Source: Flavobacterium sp. (GTDB taxonomy: Bacteria > Bacteroidota > Bacteroidia > Flavobacteriales > Flavobacteriaceae). Taken from it: 64,000 nt of DNA. The translations under genes were made by a program, and so were the position numbers. Positions 45,550-54,744 of this stretch are shown here, one piece after another. The notes beneath the pieces are model-generated. The model had not been told where the DNA came from. It did no database searches and saw only the letters and a program-made list of their open reading frames with translations. Location of the stretch: assembly GCF_004295795.1 (NCBI RefSeq), contig NZ_SEBR01000001.1, positions 1 to 64,000 on the forward strand, in the 5' to 3' direction. The first letter of the stretch is position 1, and each line of letters begins with the position of its first letter.

Positions 45550-48500
45550 ATGAATTCTCGCCAAAAAACGTCCGTCGGTTTCAAGTCCAAAATGCGGTTT
45601 CTCGTGGGATTGTTCGCGTTTTTGAATTTCTGCACAAGTTTTGGGCAAGACACGTCGATACGTTATCTCGACATCCACGACGGCATGTCGAACAATTCGG
45701 TGAATACGATCTTCCAAGGGCGAGACGGCTATATGTGGTTCGGAACTTACGACGGACTCAATCGCTACGACGGTTACGATTTCAAGGCTTACCGCAATAT
45801 CATCGGCGACAGTACTTCGCTCCAAGCCAATTTTGTGCATTCGTTATGCGAAGATTCTCACGACAGACTTTGGATCGGCGGCTCTAACGGCGGCTGTGTA
45901 TTGGATAAGATTACCGAAACTTTCCAGTCGCTTTACTACGATTCAGGTCACGGAAAACGCGAGATTTTGCGAGACATCGTGCTTTCGATCAAAGCTTTGC
46001 CAAACGGGAAAATGCTCGTAGGAACCAAGCGTTCAGGATTGATCGTTTACGACGAAAATTCGTTTATGGGAAAGCGAATCCCAATGGAGGACGGTCTCAA
46101 GGACAACTTCAACTACAGCGTCACGGGAATCGATTTTTCAGAAGAAAAACAATCGCTTTGGGTGATGGTGAACAGGGTCGGCTTGTGCAGATTTTCTTTG
46201 CGAACCCTGAAATTATCGATCGTTCCGAATAGTTTCAAGGAAGCGAACTGCATCCTCGCGTTGGGAAAACGAATCGCATTCGGCACCGATGAGGGTTTTT
46301 TTATTTACGATTCCAAAGCGGAGAAAATTACCGAAAATCTCCTACCGACGCGGGTTTTCGTCACCAACTTGATATCTGACACCAATAAAATCTGGATCGC
46401 GACCGACGGAAAAGGTGTTTTTACCTTATCGGAAAACCAGAAAATGGCGGGTGCGTTGGCCAAAATCGACAACCAGAACGTGCTCAAAAGCGATGCGGTT
46501 TGGGGATTGTGCAAAGACAAATTGGGCGGAATCTGGATTGGCACTTTGAGAGGCGGCGCGACTGAACTCATTGCGACCAAAACGCATTTCAAAAAAGTAA
46601 AAGCTGTCAAGACGCAAGATCCGAACGAGAATTTTATCCTGTCTTTTTGCGAGGACAAAAACGGCAATATTTGGGTCGGAACAGACGGCGCCGGACTCAA
46701 ATTCCTGAACAGGAAAACCGGCCAATATGAAACCGTGGCGAGAACTTCGGGCACTGCGCAAGTGCTTTCGAGCAATTTCATCACGGGATTGCTGCGGGAC
46801 GTGAACGACGACATCTGGCTCGCAACCTGGTCCGGCGGACTTAATCGGCTGAGTGCCAAAACCGGAAAGATCGAATGGTTCAAGTGCATCAATCCGTTTA
46901 CGAAACGAGAGGAAAAGAACATTTGGTGCCTTTTCAAGGACAACGACCAGAACATTTGGGCGAGTGCGACCAACGAAGGCACTTTGTATAAATTCAACCG
47001 CAAAGCCCAGAAATTTGAGGTTTTTGACAGACGACTTTCAGATTTATTGTGTCTGACGCAAACCAAGGACGGCAAAATCTGGTCGGGCGATTACAACAGT
47101 CTGTATTGTGTCGACGTGAAAAATCGCAGTTTCAAATCGTATAAGATCGGGTATCCGATCCGCAGCATTCTCGAAGACAAAAACGGCAGGCTTTGGGTTG
47201 GGACTTCCGAAGGCGGTTTGCTGAATTTTGACCCAAAAAACGGCCATTACCAAAGATTCACCACGACGCAAGGCTTGTCGGGAAACACGGTTTTGCGCTT
47301 GCTCGAAGACAAGAACGGCCGCATTTGGATGAGCACTTACAATGGTTTGAGCCGACTCGATGCCAAAGACGGAAGCTTCCGCAATTTTTCGGTTTCCGAC
47401 GGATTGCAAAGCAACCAATTCAGTTTCAATGCCGCGCTGTCGTTGTCTTCGGGCGAATTTCTTTTTGGCGGGATCGATGGTTTCAACGTTTTCGATCCGA
47501 CGAAAATCAGCGATTTCAGACGCCCGATCGATGTGAAACTCACCGGAATTCTGGTCAACAACAAACCGCTGTCAAAACATCCGGATCTTATCGGGCAAAC
47601 CGAAAAAGGCGAGGTCAAATCGATCGAGCTTCCGTTCGACCAAACCACGATTTCGCTTGATTTTGCCGGACTTGACTTTCGTTTTGCGGACAAAATCGGA
47701 TATGCCTACAAACTCGAAGGCTGGGAAAACCACTGGAATTTTGACGTCAGGAACAGAAATGCGAGCTACACGAGATTGTCTGCCGGAACATATGTTTTCA
47801 AAGTGCGAACCACAGATTTGTACGGAAAATGGAAAACGCCGGTTGCGCTGCTTACGATCGAGGTTTTGCCGCCTTGGTATTTGTCCTGGTACGCTTATTT
47901 GCTGTATTTCACGATCGTCGCCTCGGCCGTTTATGCCTATTTGCGCTACAATCGCTATAAGGAACGTATGAAATTCGAGTTGCGTTTGGTGCAGATGGAA
48001 AGCCAAAAGGAAAAAGAAATGGCCGAGCGCCAACTTTCGATGTTCACTTATATTTCACACGAATTCAGAACACCTGTTTCGCTGATTATCAACCCTTTGC
48101 GCAAATTGCTGCGAAAGGACGAATCTGAAAACGCATCAAATCCTGATCTTTTGGTCGCGCATAGAAATGCCCGAAGGTTGCTGAGTTTGGTCGACCAATT
48201 GTTGTTGTTCAGAAAGGCCGGAAGTGAAGTCGACGACCTCAAAATCTCGCAACTCGATTTGCGCCAGATCGTTCAGGACGTGTTCGAGAGTTTTACGTAT
48301 CAGGCTCAGGAACAGAAGATTTCGTATCAGTTGGATTCCAATTTGCCCGATGTGGAAATTTTCGGAGACCTGGAAAAAATCGAGATCGCGTTGTTCAATC
48401 TCGTCGCAAACGCATTCAAATACACGCCAGAAGGCGGACAAATCACACTCAAGCTCGAAGAATCTGAAAACGAGGCGATTTTTCGCGTGATCGATACGGG

Positions 48501-49638
48501 CGTCGGAATCGCGCAGGAAGAAATCAGTACGATTTTCGAGAAATTCCGGCAGGCGAATCCAAAGGTTTCGTTTGGGAAAGGCTTCGGAATCGGGCTTTTC
48601 GTGGTCAAGAATTTCATCGACAAACACCACGGCAGAATTGACTGCGAAAGCATTCCGGGCAAAGGCACGACTTTTTCGGTCGTACTCAAAAAAGGGAAAT
48701 CGCATTTGAACGGAAAAGAAATCTCAAACCAGGTTTCAAACCGATCGCAGATTTTCGACGAGTTGAGAGCCGACAAAATCGAGAATCCGAAGCTTTCCGC
48801 AAGACAACAAGCGCTTGAAGATTCGATTCCGACGGTGATTACCGACAAAAAATCAGTGTTGATCGTGGACGACGACGACGAGATCAGAAATTATCTCCTG
48901 ACGCTTTTTGGCCAGCATTACGTGGTTTTTGGAGCGGCGAACGGCCAACAAGGTTTCGAATCGGCCAAGAAAAACGTACCTGATGTCGTGGTCACAGATT
49001 TGAACATGGACGAAATAGACGGACTCGAATTGTGTAGAAAACTCAAGTCTGACAGCGATTTGGGACACATTCCGGTGGTTTTGCTAACGGCTTCATCGGC
49101 TTCGGAAACCGAACTCGAAGGCATAACGGGCGGTGCCGACGATTATATTACCAAACCGTTTGACAGCGATATTTTGCTGGCGCGCATCGAAACTTTGCTC
49201 AAAAGCCGCAGCCAGCTTCGCAACTATTACCTCGACAGCATTACGCTGAAAGAGAATTCGGCCAAAGTTCCCACAGAATACAAGGAGTTTCTCGAGAATT
49301 GCATTGCAGTGATCGAAGGCAATCTCGACGACAAGGATTTTACGATCAAATCGTTCTCGAAAGCCATGGGAATGAGCCATTCGAGTTTGTATACGAAGAT
49401 CAAGGCGATTTCGGGTCAGACTTTGAACGCGTTCATCAGGTCGATACGGCTTCGCAAAGCCGCACTTTTGCTTTTGACAGAAGATGTGAATATTTTGCAG
49501 GCGAGCACTCAGGTTGGTTTCGAGGACCAGAAATATTTCAGACAACAATTCGTGAAATTGTTCGGGATGACGCCATCGGCTTACGTGAAAAAATACCGCG
49601 TCGGATTCAACCGCGAAATGAGCGTCGTGAACAAATGA
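45550..49638 (+). CDS. Hybrid two-component system sensor/regulator (HTCS) of the PUL
   Basis: This 1362-residue one-protein signalling system senses a glycan fragment in the periplasm and controls the adjacent genes. In order it has a signal segment (about 15-34), two beta-propellers built of Reg_prop repeats (about 40-690; e.g. GRDGYMWFGTYDGLNRYDGY), a Y_Y_Y domain (about 700-775) and one membrane helix (about 778-802). A HisKA domain follows with the phosphorylated His837 (TYISHEFRTPVSL), then HATPase (NLVANAFKYTPEGG, DTGVGI), a receiver with Asp1150 (VVTDLNMDEIDG), and a C-terminal AraC-type HTH (about 1255-1355; GFEDQKYFRQQFVKLFGMTP). It lies 339 bp upstream of susC on the same strand. 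Confidence 0.96.
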   Translation: MNSRQKTSVGFKSKMRFLVGLFAFLNFCTSFGQDTSIRYLDIHDGMSNNSVNTIFQGRDGYMWFGTYDGLNRYDGYDFKAYRNIIGDSTSLQANFVHSLCEDSHDRLWIGGSNGGCVLDKITETFQSLYYDSGHGKREILRDIVLSIKALPNGKMLVGTKRSGLIVYDENSFMGKRIPMEDGLKDNFNYSVTGIDFSEEKQSLWVMVNRVGLCRFSLRTLKLSIVPNSFKEANCILALGKRIAFGTDEGFFIYDSKAEKITENLLPTRVFVTNLISDTNKIWIATDGKGVFTLSENQKMAGALAKIDNQNVLKSDAVWGLCKDKLGGIWIGTLRGGATELIATKTHFKKVKAVKTQDPNENFILSFCEDKNGNIWVGTDGAGLKFLNRKTGQYETVARTSGTAQVLSSNFITGLLRDVNDDIWLATWSGGLNRLSAKTGKIEWFKCINPFTKREEKNIWCLFKDNDQNIWASATNEGTLYKFNRKAQKFEVFDRRLSDLLCLTQTKDGKIWSGDYNSLYCVDVKNRSFKSYKIGYPIRSILEDKNGRLWVGTSEGGLLNFDPKNGHYQRFTTTQGLSGNTVLRLLEDKNGRIWMSTYNGLSRLDAKDGSFRNFSVSDGLQSNQFSFNAALSLSSGEFLFGGIDGFNVFDPTKISDFRRPIDVKLTGILVNNKPLSKHPDLIGQTEKGEVKSIELPFDQTTISLDFAGLDFRFADKIGYAYKLEGWENHWNFDVRNRNASYTRLSAGTYVFKVRTTDLYGKWKTPVALLTIEVLPPWYLSWYAYLLYFTIVASAVYAYLRYNRYKERMKFELRLVQMESQKEKEMAERQLSMFTYISHEFRTPVSLIINPLRKLLRKDESENASNPDLLVAHRNARRLLSLVDQLLLFRKAGSEVDDLKISQLDLRQIVQDVFESFTYQAQEQKISYQLDSNLPDVEIFGDLEKIEIALFNLVANAFKYTPEGGQITLKLEESENEAIFRVIDTGVGIAQEEISTIFEKFRQANPKVSFGKGFGIGLFVVKNFIDKHHGRIDCESIPGKGTTFSVVLKKGKSHLNGKEISNQVSNRSQIFDELRADKIENPKLSARQQALEDSIPTVITDKKSVLIVDDDDEIRNYLLTLFGQHYVVFGAANGQQGFESAKKNVPDVVVTDLNMDEIDGLELCRKLKSDSDLGHIPVVLLTASSASETELEGITGGADDYITKPFDSDILLARIETLLKSRSQLRNYYLDSITLKENSAKVPTEYKEFLENCIAVIEGNLDDKDFTIKSFSKAMGMSHSSLYTKIKAISGQTLNAFIRSIRLRKAALLLLTEDVNILQASTQVGFEDQKYFRQQFVKLFGMTPSAYVKKYRVGFNREMSVVNK

Positions 49639-49977
49639 TGCGATAGGAATTCTGAAAATACCGAATCTGAAAAAATCCGTTCCCAAAATTTCAGATTTGT
49701 GATTTTACCCCTTCTTTTTTATGATTTGTCCCCCTTTTGGATCGGTTTGCCCCCGTTTACTTTGCATCCGATCGACATCACTATAACGTTTTAGTGGCTG
49801 TTTTTTTTCCAGATGGTTTCCTTGAAGCAATTTTCATCGGACACATCCAAACGAAAAACTAAATCGATTTCGAGATTGACCAAAAGCTAACCAATGAACT
49901 TTTGTCGCTTTTCAGATGCAAAACCACCATCGTGAGAATTGGCGAAAAAGTTCGAAACTAAAACCAATCAAATTTTT
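49639..49977 (+). promoter_or_regulatory. Control region and long leader upstream of susC
   Basis: The 339-bp gap holds three C-rich direct repeats (49701-49755), a -7-like box (TTACTTTG, about 49758-49765) and then a leader of about 200 bases. The leader contains a small hairpin (CACTA..TAGTG near 49780-49797) followed by a T8 run, which may be an attenuator. No ORF of note is present. Confidence 0.55.
49701..49755 (+). promoter_or_regulatory. Three C-rich direct repeats, candidate HTCS binding sites
   Basis: Three related blocks appear: GATTTTACCCC (49701), GATTTGTCCCCC (49723) and GGTTTGCCCCC (49744). They are spaced 22 and 21 bp, about two helical turns, so they lie on the same DNA face. 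The third sits directly before the -7-like TTACTTTG. This is the arrangement expected for an activator such as the AraC-type domain of the adjacent HTCS. Confidence 0.6.
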
Positions 49978-52900
49978 ATGACAAACAAGTACCATCTTGA
50001 TTTCAAGCTGAAATGGTTTTGCATCGCCTTCCATTTGTTGCTTGTCTCGGCTCCGGTTTCGGCTGCCGAAAAAGTGTCGGTAGATGCCGTGGTCGTGCAA
50101 GGGCCGATTACGGGAAAAATCGTCGACAACACCGGCCTTCCGCTTCCGGGCGTTTCCGTTTTGGTCAAAGGCACCAACATAGGAACCGTAACCGATATCG
50201 ACGGAAATTACTCCATCACGCCAAATTCGGCGAACGCCACGCTCGTATTTTCGTTTGTCGGATTCAAGACACAGGAAGTTTTGGTAGGCGGAAAGTCGGC
50301 AATCGACATTTCGATGTCTGAAGACAGCACGACTTTGAACGAGGTCGTCGTCGTGGGTTACGGAACGCAAAAGCGCTCTGACATCACGGGTTCGGTCGCG
50401 TCCATTCCTACAGAAAGACTCAAGAATCTTCCGGCGACAAACATTTCTCAAGCCATTCAGGGAAGCACTGCCGGCGTCACGGTAATCCAAGGTTCGAACG
50501 TTCCCGGAAGTACGGGTTCGATCAAGATTCGCGGAAACAACTCGCTTACCGCTTCGGGCAACCCGTTTTTGGTCGTTGACGGCATTCCGTTTGAAGGCGG
50601 AAGTTTGAACGACATTCCCGCGGCCGACATCAAGAACATCGAGATTCTCAAAGATGCGTCGGCGGTGGCGATTTACGGGACGCGCGGTTCGAACGGCGTC
50701 ATTTTGATCACCACAAAGCGCGGCGCGACTGGAAAACCATCGGTTTCCTACAACACTTACTATGCCGTGGAAGAAATCGCGCACATGTTGACGCCAATGA
50801 GTCCGGACGCGTTTCTGCAGAAATATGCCGACTACAAAATAGCGAGAAACATCAACGACACGAATCCGTTGCTCAACCAAAGTGAAATCGACAACTACAA
50901 CGCCGGAAGAACGACCGATTGGATGGACGTCGTAACCAAAGCGGGAAGTTTGCAGGAACACAATTTGAGTGTTTCGGGCGGAAACGAGAATGCCAAGTAC
51001 ATGGTTTCGGGCAACTGGCTCGAGCAAGATGGCGTCGTGCAAGGTTACCAATATCGCCGCTCAAACTTCCGTGCGAACTTCGATTTCAAGATCAACAATG
51101 CCATCAAACTTGGCGGATCGGCATTTTATGCGCACAACAATTACGACGGCGGACGCGCGAATTTGCTTCTGGCATCGGCCATGAGTCCGTTTAGCGTGCC
51201 GTATAACGACAACGGTTCGCTCATCATCAACCCGATGTCACCCGAATTGCTTTACGAAAATCCGCTTTTGGGATTGAAAACGGCGCGTGAGGAAAGACGT
51301 CGCAACCTTAACGGAAGCGCTTTCGCGGAAATTACGCCGTCTTTCGCCAAAGGTCTGAAGTATCGCCTCAACGCTTCCTACAGTTTCCAACCGGGACGCG
51401 TGGCGACTTACAAAGGACGCGAAGCCAATGACAACAATGGAACAGCTTACATCTACGACAGCGAACGCCGCTATTGGATCGTGGAAAACCTGTTGTTCTA
51501 CGACCGCACTTTCGGGAAACACCACATCGACCTTACGGCTTTGTACAGTTCTCAGGAAAATCGATGGAACGACAATTCCACGACAGGAGTCGGTTTCGTG
51601 AACGACGAATTGACTTTCAACAACATCGGGTCGGCGGCGACGATCACCGCGGCTTCGTATCAGGACAAGCGCACTTTGCTTTCGCAGATGGGACGCGCCA
51701 ATTATGCATACGACGATCGTTATTTGGGATCGGTTACGGTAAGACGCGACGGATCGTCGGTTTTTGGCGTCAACACCAGCAAATATGCGACTTTCACTTC
51801 GGGAGCGATCGGATGGAACGCGAGTAACGAGAAATTCCTCAAAGACATAAAACAGATCGATCTTTTGAAATTGCGTTTGTCTTACGGACAATCGGGTAAC
51901 GAAGCGGTCGGTGTTTACGGAACGTTGTCTTTGGCGGGAACGACACAATATCCGTTTTCGGGAGCGGCACAAACCGGAACTTTTATCACCGACGGTCTGG
52001 CAAACCCGAATCTGAAATGGGAAACCACGACAACTTCCAACGCCGCGGTCGACTTCGGATTCTTCGGAAACAGACTTTCGGGAACTGTCGAATACTACAA
52101 AAGCGAAACCGACGATTTGTTGATGAGAAGATCGATTCCGACGGTTACAGGTTCGACATTCATCCTGGACAACATCGGAAGCGTCGAAAACAAAGGCATC
52201 GAGATTTCCCTGAACACGGTGAACATCAAGACCGAGAACTTCAAATGGGAAACGAGCGTCAACTATTCCAAAGTCAAGAACAAGATTACCAAACTCAACG
52301 GAAGCGGCGAGGATGATATCGTGAACAGATGGTTTATAGGAAAACCGATAGGAGCGATTTACGATTATCAGATGGAAGGCATCTGGCAAACCGGAGAAGA
52401 TCCGTCAGGGCAAGATCCTGGCGCGGTTCCAGGCGATATCAAATTCCGCGATCTCAACGGAGACGGCGTGATCGATGCGGCAAACGACCGAAAATACCTG
52501 GGAACGTCGCTTCCGAAATGGACCGGCGGAATCACCAACCGTTTCACCTACAAGAATTTCAACCTGAGCGTATTCGTATACACGAGCCAGGGATCGCTTA
52601 AAGGCAATCCGGATCTGAACTACGGAGACGAAGTCGGAAGAAGGAATATTCCTGCCGAAGTCGGCTATTGGACGCCTGACAACCAAAGCAATTCAAGACC
52701 GTCTTTGGGTTATTTCAATACACGCGGTTACGGTTATCCGAAAGACGCGAGTTTCGTGCGCCTTCAGGATGTGCGTTTGAGCTATGCTTTCGACAAAGAC
52801 CTGATCGGGAAAGCCGGAATCGAGAACCTTACGATTTATGTGTCGGGAAGAAACCTTTACACCTGGACGAATTGGGTAGGATGGGATCCGGAAAACAACT

Positions 52901-52983
52901 TCTCGTACAGAGGTTCGGGCGACTGGACGAACAATTATCCGCAAGTGCGCTCGATCTCCCTCGGACTCAATCTGAATCTGTAA
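49978..52983 (+). CDS. SusC/RagA-family TonB-linked outer membrane transporter
   Basis: SusC proteins import oligosaccharides across the outer membrane together with a SusD lid. ATG 49978 gives 1001 residues with a signal peptide (about 1-30); a TTG at 49939 would extend it improperly. A carboxypeptidase-regulatory-like domain (about 38-120; VDNTGLPLPGVSVLVKGTNI) leads to the TonB-box-like EVVVVGYGTQKRSDITGSV. A plug (NNSLTASGNPFLVVDGIPFE) and a long barrel follow, ending SISLGLNLNL. It is the first gene of the PUL structural operon, with susD 21 bp later. Confidence 0.96.
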   Translation: MTNKYHLDFKLKWFCIAFHLLLVSAPVSAAEKVSVDAVVVQGPITGKIVDNTGLPLPGVSVLVKGTNIGTVTDIDGNYSITPNSANATLVFSFVGFKTQEVLVGGKSAIDISMSEDSTTLNEVVVVGYGTQKRSDITGSVASIPTERLKNLPATNISQAIQGSTAGVTVIQGSNVPGSTGSIKIRGNNSLTASGNPFLVVDGIPFEGGSLNDIPAADIKNIEILKDASAVAIYGTRGSNGVILITTKRGATGKPSVSYNTYYAVEEIAHMLTPMSPDAFLQKYADYKIARNINDTNPLLNQSEIDNYNAGRTTDWMDVVTKAGSLQEHNLSVSGGNENAKYMVSGNWLEQDGVVQGYQYRRSNFRANFDFKINNAIKLGGSAFYAHNNYDGGRANLLLASAMSPFSVPYNDNGSLIINPMSPELLYENPLLGLKTAREERRRNLNGSAFAEITPSFAKGLKYRLNASYSFQPGRVATYKGREANDNNGTAYIYDSERRYWIVENLLFYDRTFGKHHIDLTALYSSQENRWNDNSTTGVGFVNDELTFNNIGSAATITAASYQDKRTLLSQMGRANYAYDDRYLGSVTVRRDGSSVFGVNTSKYATFTSGAIGWNASNEKFLKDIKQIDLLKLRLSYGQSGNEAVGVYGTLSLAGTTQYPFSGAAQTGTFITDGLANPNLKWETTTTSNAAVDFGFFGNRLSGTVEYYKSETDDLLMRRSIPTVTGSTFILDNIGSVENKGIEISLNTVNIKTENFKWETSVNYSKVKNKITKLNGSGEDDIVNRWFIGKPIGAIYDYQMEGIWQTGEDPSGQDPGAVPGDIKFRDLNGDGVIDAANDRKYLGTSLPKWTGGITNRFTYKNFNLSVFVYTSQGSLKGNPDLNYGDEVGRRNIPAEVGYWTPDNQSNSRPSLGYFNTRGYGYPKDASFVRLQDVRLSYAFDKDLIGKAGIENLTIYVSGRNLYTWTNWVGWDPENNFSYRGSGDWTNNYPQVRSISLGLNLNL

Positions 52984-53004
52984 AAATTGCTAAAAAGAAA
53001 AATC

Positions 53005-54624
53005 ATGAAATCAAATATCAAAAAATCACTTTTCATCGCAAGTCTCGGGGCACTTCTGGCCACGACTTCTTGCAGTGAATCTTTTCTCGACGAGGAAGTC
53101 TATTCGACCTTGACGCCTCAATCGCTTACGAACAAACTCGGTTTCGAAGCGGCGTTGGTCGGCCTCTACCAAATGGAAAGCACGTTTTACACCCAGAGCA
53201 ACGACCAAGGTTATCTTTGCGTCTGGCAAGCCGGAACCGACATCACGTGGCCGGTGCAACCTCAGGGAATCGAGCGTCCGTATTACCATTACAACGAACT
53301 CGAATCGAATGACAACGCAGCGAGAATCACTTGGTCTTTGTACTACAACATCATTGAGAACGCAAACAGCATCATCAAGTCGGTTTCGACTACGGATGTT
53401 GCCGATATGACCGAAGAAGAAGAACTTTTCGTCGAAGGTGAGGCCAAGTTTTTCAGGGCATTGGCTTACAACAAACTCGCGACTTTGTACGGTGGCGTTC
53501 CGTTGATAACCGAACCTGTTACGACGCCTAGAGTCGATTTCGTGCGCGCGCCGTTATCCGAAGTGAACGCATTGATCGAATCCGATCTGACTTTTGCCAC
53601 GACAAATTTGCCGGCTCCGGGTCAAGTCGCAGGTCGCAAGGAAGGACGCATCACAAAATACACCGCGCATCATCTGTTCTCGGAATTTTACCTGCGCGCC
53701 AATCAACCGGCATTGGCCGAAGCACAAGCCGACGCGGTAATTTCGAGCAACGCGTTCAGTTTGGTAGACACGCGTTACGGCGTAAAAGCACAACAGCCGG
53801 GCGATCCATTTTCAGATATGTTCTTCAAAGGCAACCAGCGCCGTTCGCAAGGAAATTCCGAAACACTTTGGACGCTCGAGAACGAGAATCCGTCTGACGT
53901 TCGCGGCGGAAGTACCGGAAATCCGCAACAGCGAAGAGTTTGGGGCGCGGCCTATCACAACATAAACGGCATGATTCCCGCAGATTCGCTTGGCGGACGC
54001 GGCATCGCCCGTATGCGACTCAACAATTGGGTGATCTACAATTTGTATGACAACACCGATATGAGAAATTCCAAATACAACCTGCACAGACGTTTCCATT
54101 ACAACAATCCGGCGCCTCAATTTGCGGCGATTTACGGACAGGAAGTGCCTTACACCGGATCGGATACGCTCTGGAACATTCCGCCTTATACTTTGAAATG
54201 GGGACAATACGATTCGCGCGATGTATTCGGATTTGGAATGTGGAAAGATTTTATCCTGATGCGTCTGGGCGAAACTTATCTGTTCAAGGCCGAAGCACAA
54301 TTCAAGCAAGGCAATCTCGCCGGCGCGGCCGAAACGATCAACGCTTTGAGAACGAGAGCCAACGCACCGCAGGTTGCTGCATCTGATATCACCTTGGACT
54401 TTATTTTGGACGAACGCGTACGCGAGTTGCTGGCCGAGGAAAACCGCCGCATGACTTTGATGCGAACCGGAACTTTGGTGCAAAGAGCTACGCTTCACAA
54501 TCCCGAACCTCAAGCCCAAATTCAGGGATTGACTTCGACACATTTGCTTTTCCCGATTCCGCTTAGCGAGATCCAGCTCAACACTGGCGCGGTTCTCGAG
54601 CAGAATCCTGGTTACGAGAACTAA
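53005..54624 (+). CDS. SusD/RagB-family surface glycan-binding lipoprotein
   Basis: SusD forms the lid of the SusC channel and binds glycan at the cell surface. ATG 53005 gives 539 residues with a lipoprotein signal (KSLFIASLGALLATTSCSES, Cys near 27); an upstream start at 52987 is less likely. The TPR-like scaffold is seen in FFRALAYNKLATLYGGVPLI and the SusD C-terminal signature in DERVRELLAEENRRMTLMRT. The protein is all-helical with a small insert, of typical length. Confidence 0.96.
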   Translation: MKSNIKKSLFIASLGALLATTSCSESFLDEEVYSTLTPQSLTNKLGFEAALVGLYQMESTFYTQSNDQGYLCVWQAGTDITWPVQPQGIERPYYHYNELESNDNAARITWSLYYNIIENANSIIKSVSTTDVADMTEEEELFVEGEAKFFRALAYNKLATLYGGVPLITEPVTTPRVDFVRAPLSEVNALIESDLTFATTNLPAPGQVAGRKEGRITKYTAHHLFSEFYLRANQPALAEAQADAVISSNAFSLVDTRYGVKAQQPGDPFSDMFFKGNQRRSQGNSETLWTLENENPSDVRGGSTGNPQQRRVWGAAYHNINGMIPADSLGGRGIARMRLNNWVIYNLYDNTDMRNSKYNLHRRFHYNNPAPQFAAIYGQEVPYTGSDTLWNIPPYTLKWGQYDSRDVFGFGMWKDFILMRLGETYLFKAEAQFKQGNLAGAAETINALRTRANAPQVAASDITLDFILDERVRELLAEENRRMTLMRTGTLVQRATLHNPEPQAQIQGLTSTHLLFPIPLSEIQLNTGAVLEQNPGYEN

Positions 54625-54744
54625 TACTTTTTGGTTAGAGTTAGTTATATTGTTTTTTTACACACTTCATCCTGTTTGCCGATAACGAGCTTCGGCAAAC
54701 AGGTTTTTTTCCAAAATCGCATCCCGATTCCTAATCTTCTTACA

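Noticed and set aside
49912-51051. 379-residue minus-strand ORF antisense to susC
   Set aside because: Its composition is that of a shadow frame (Arg/Val-rich, no motifs) opposite a clear SusC gene.
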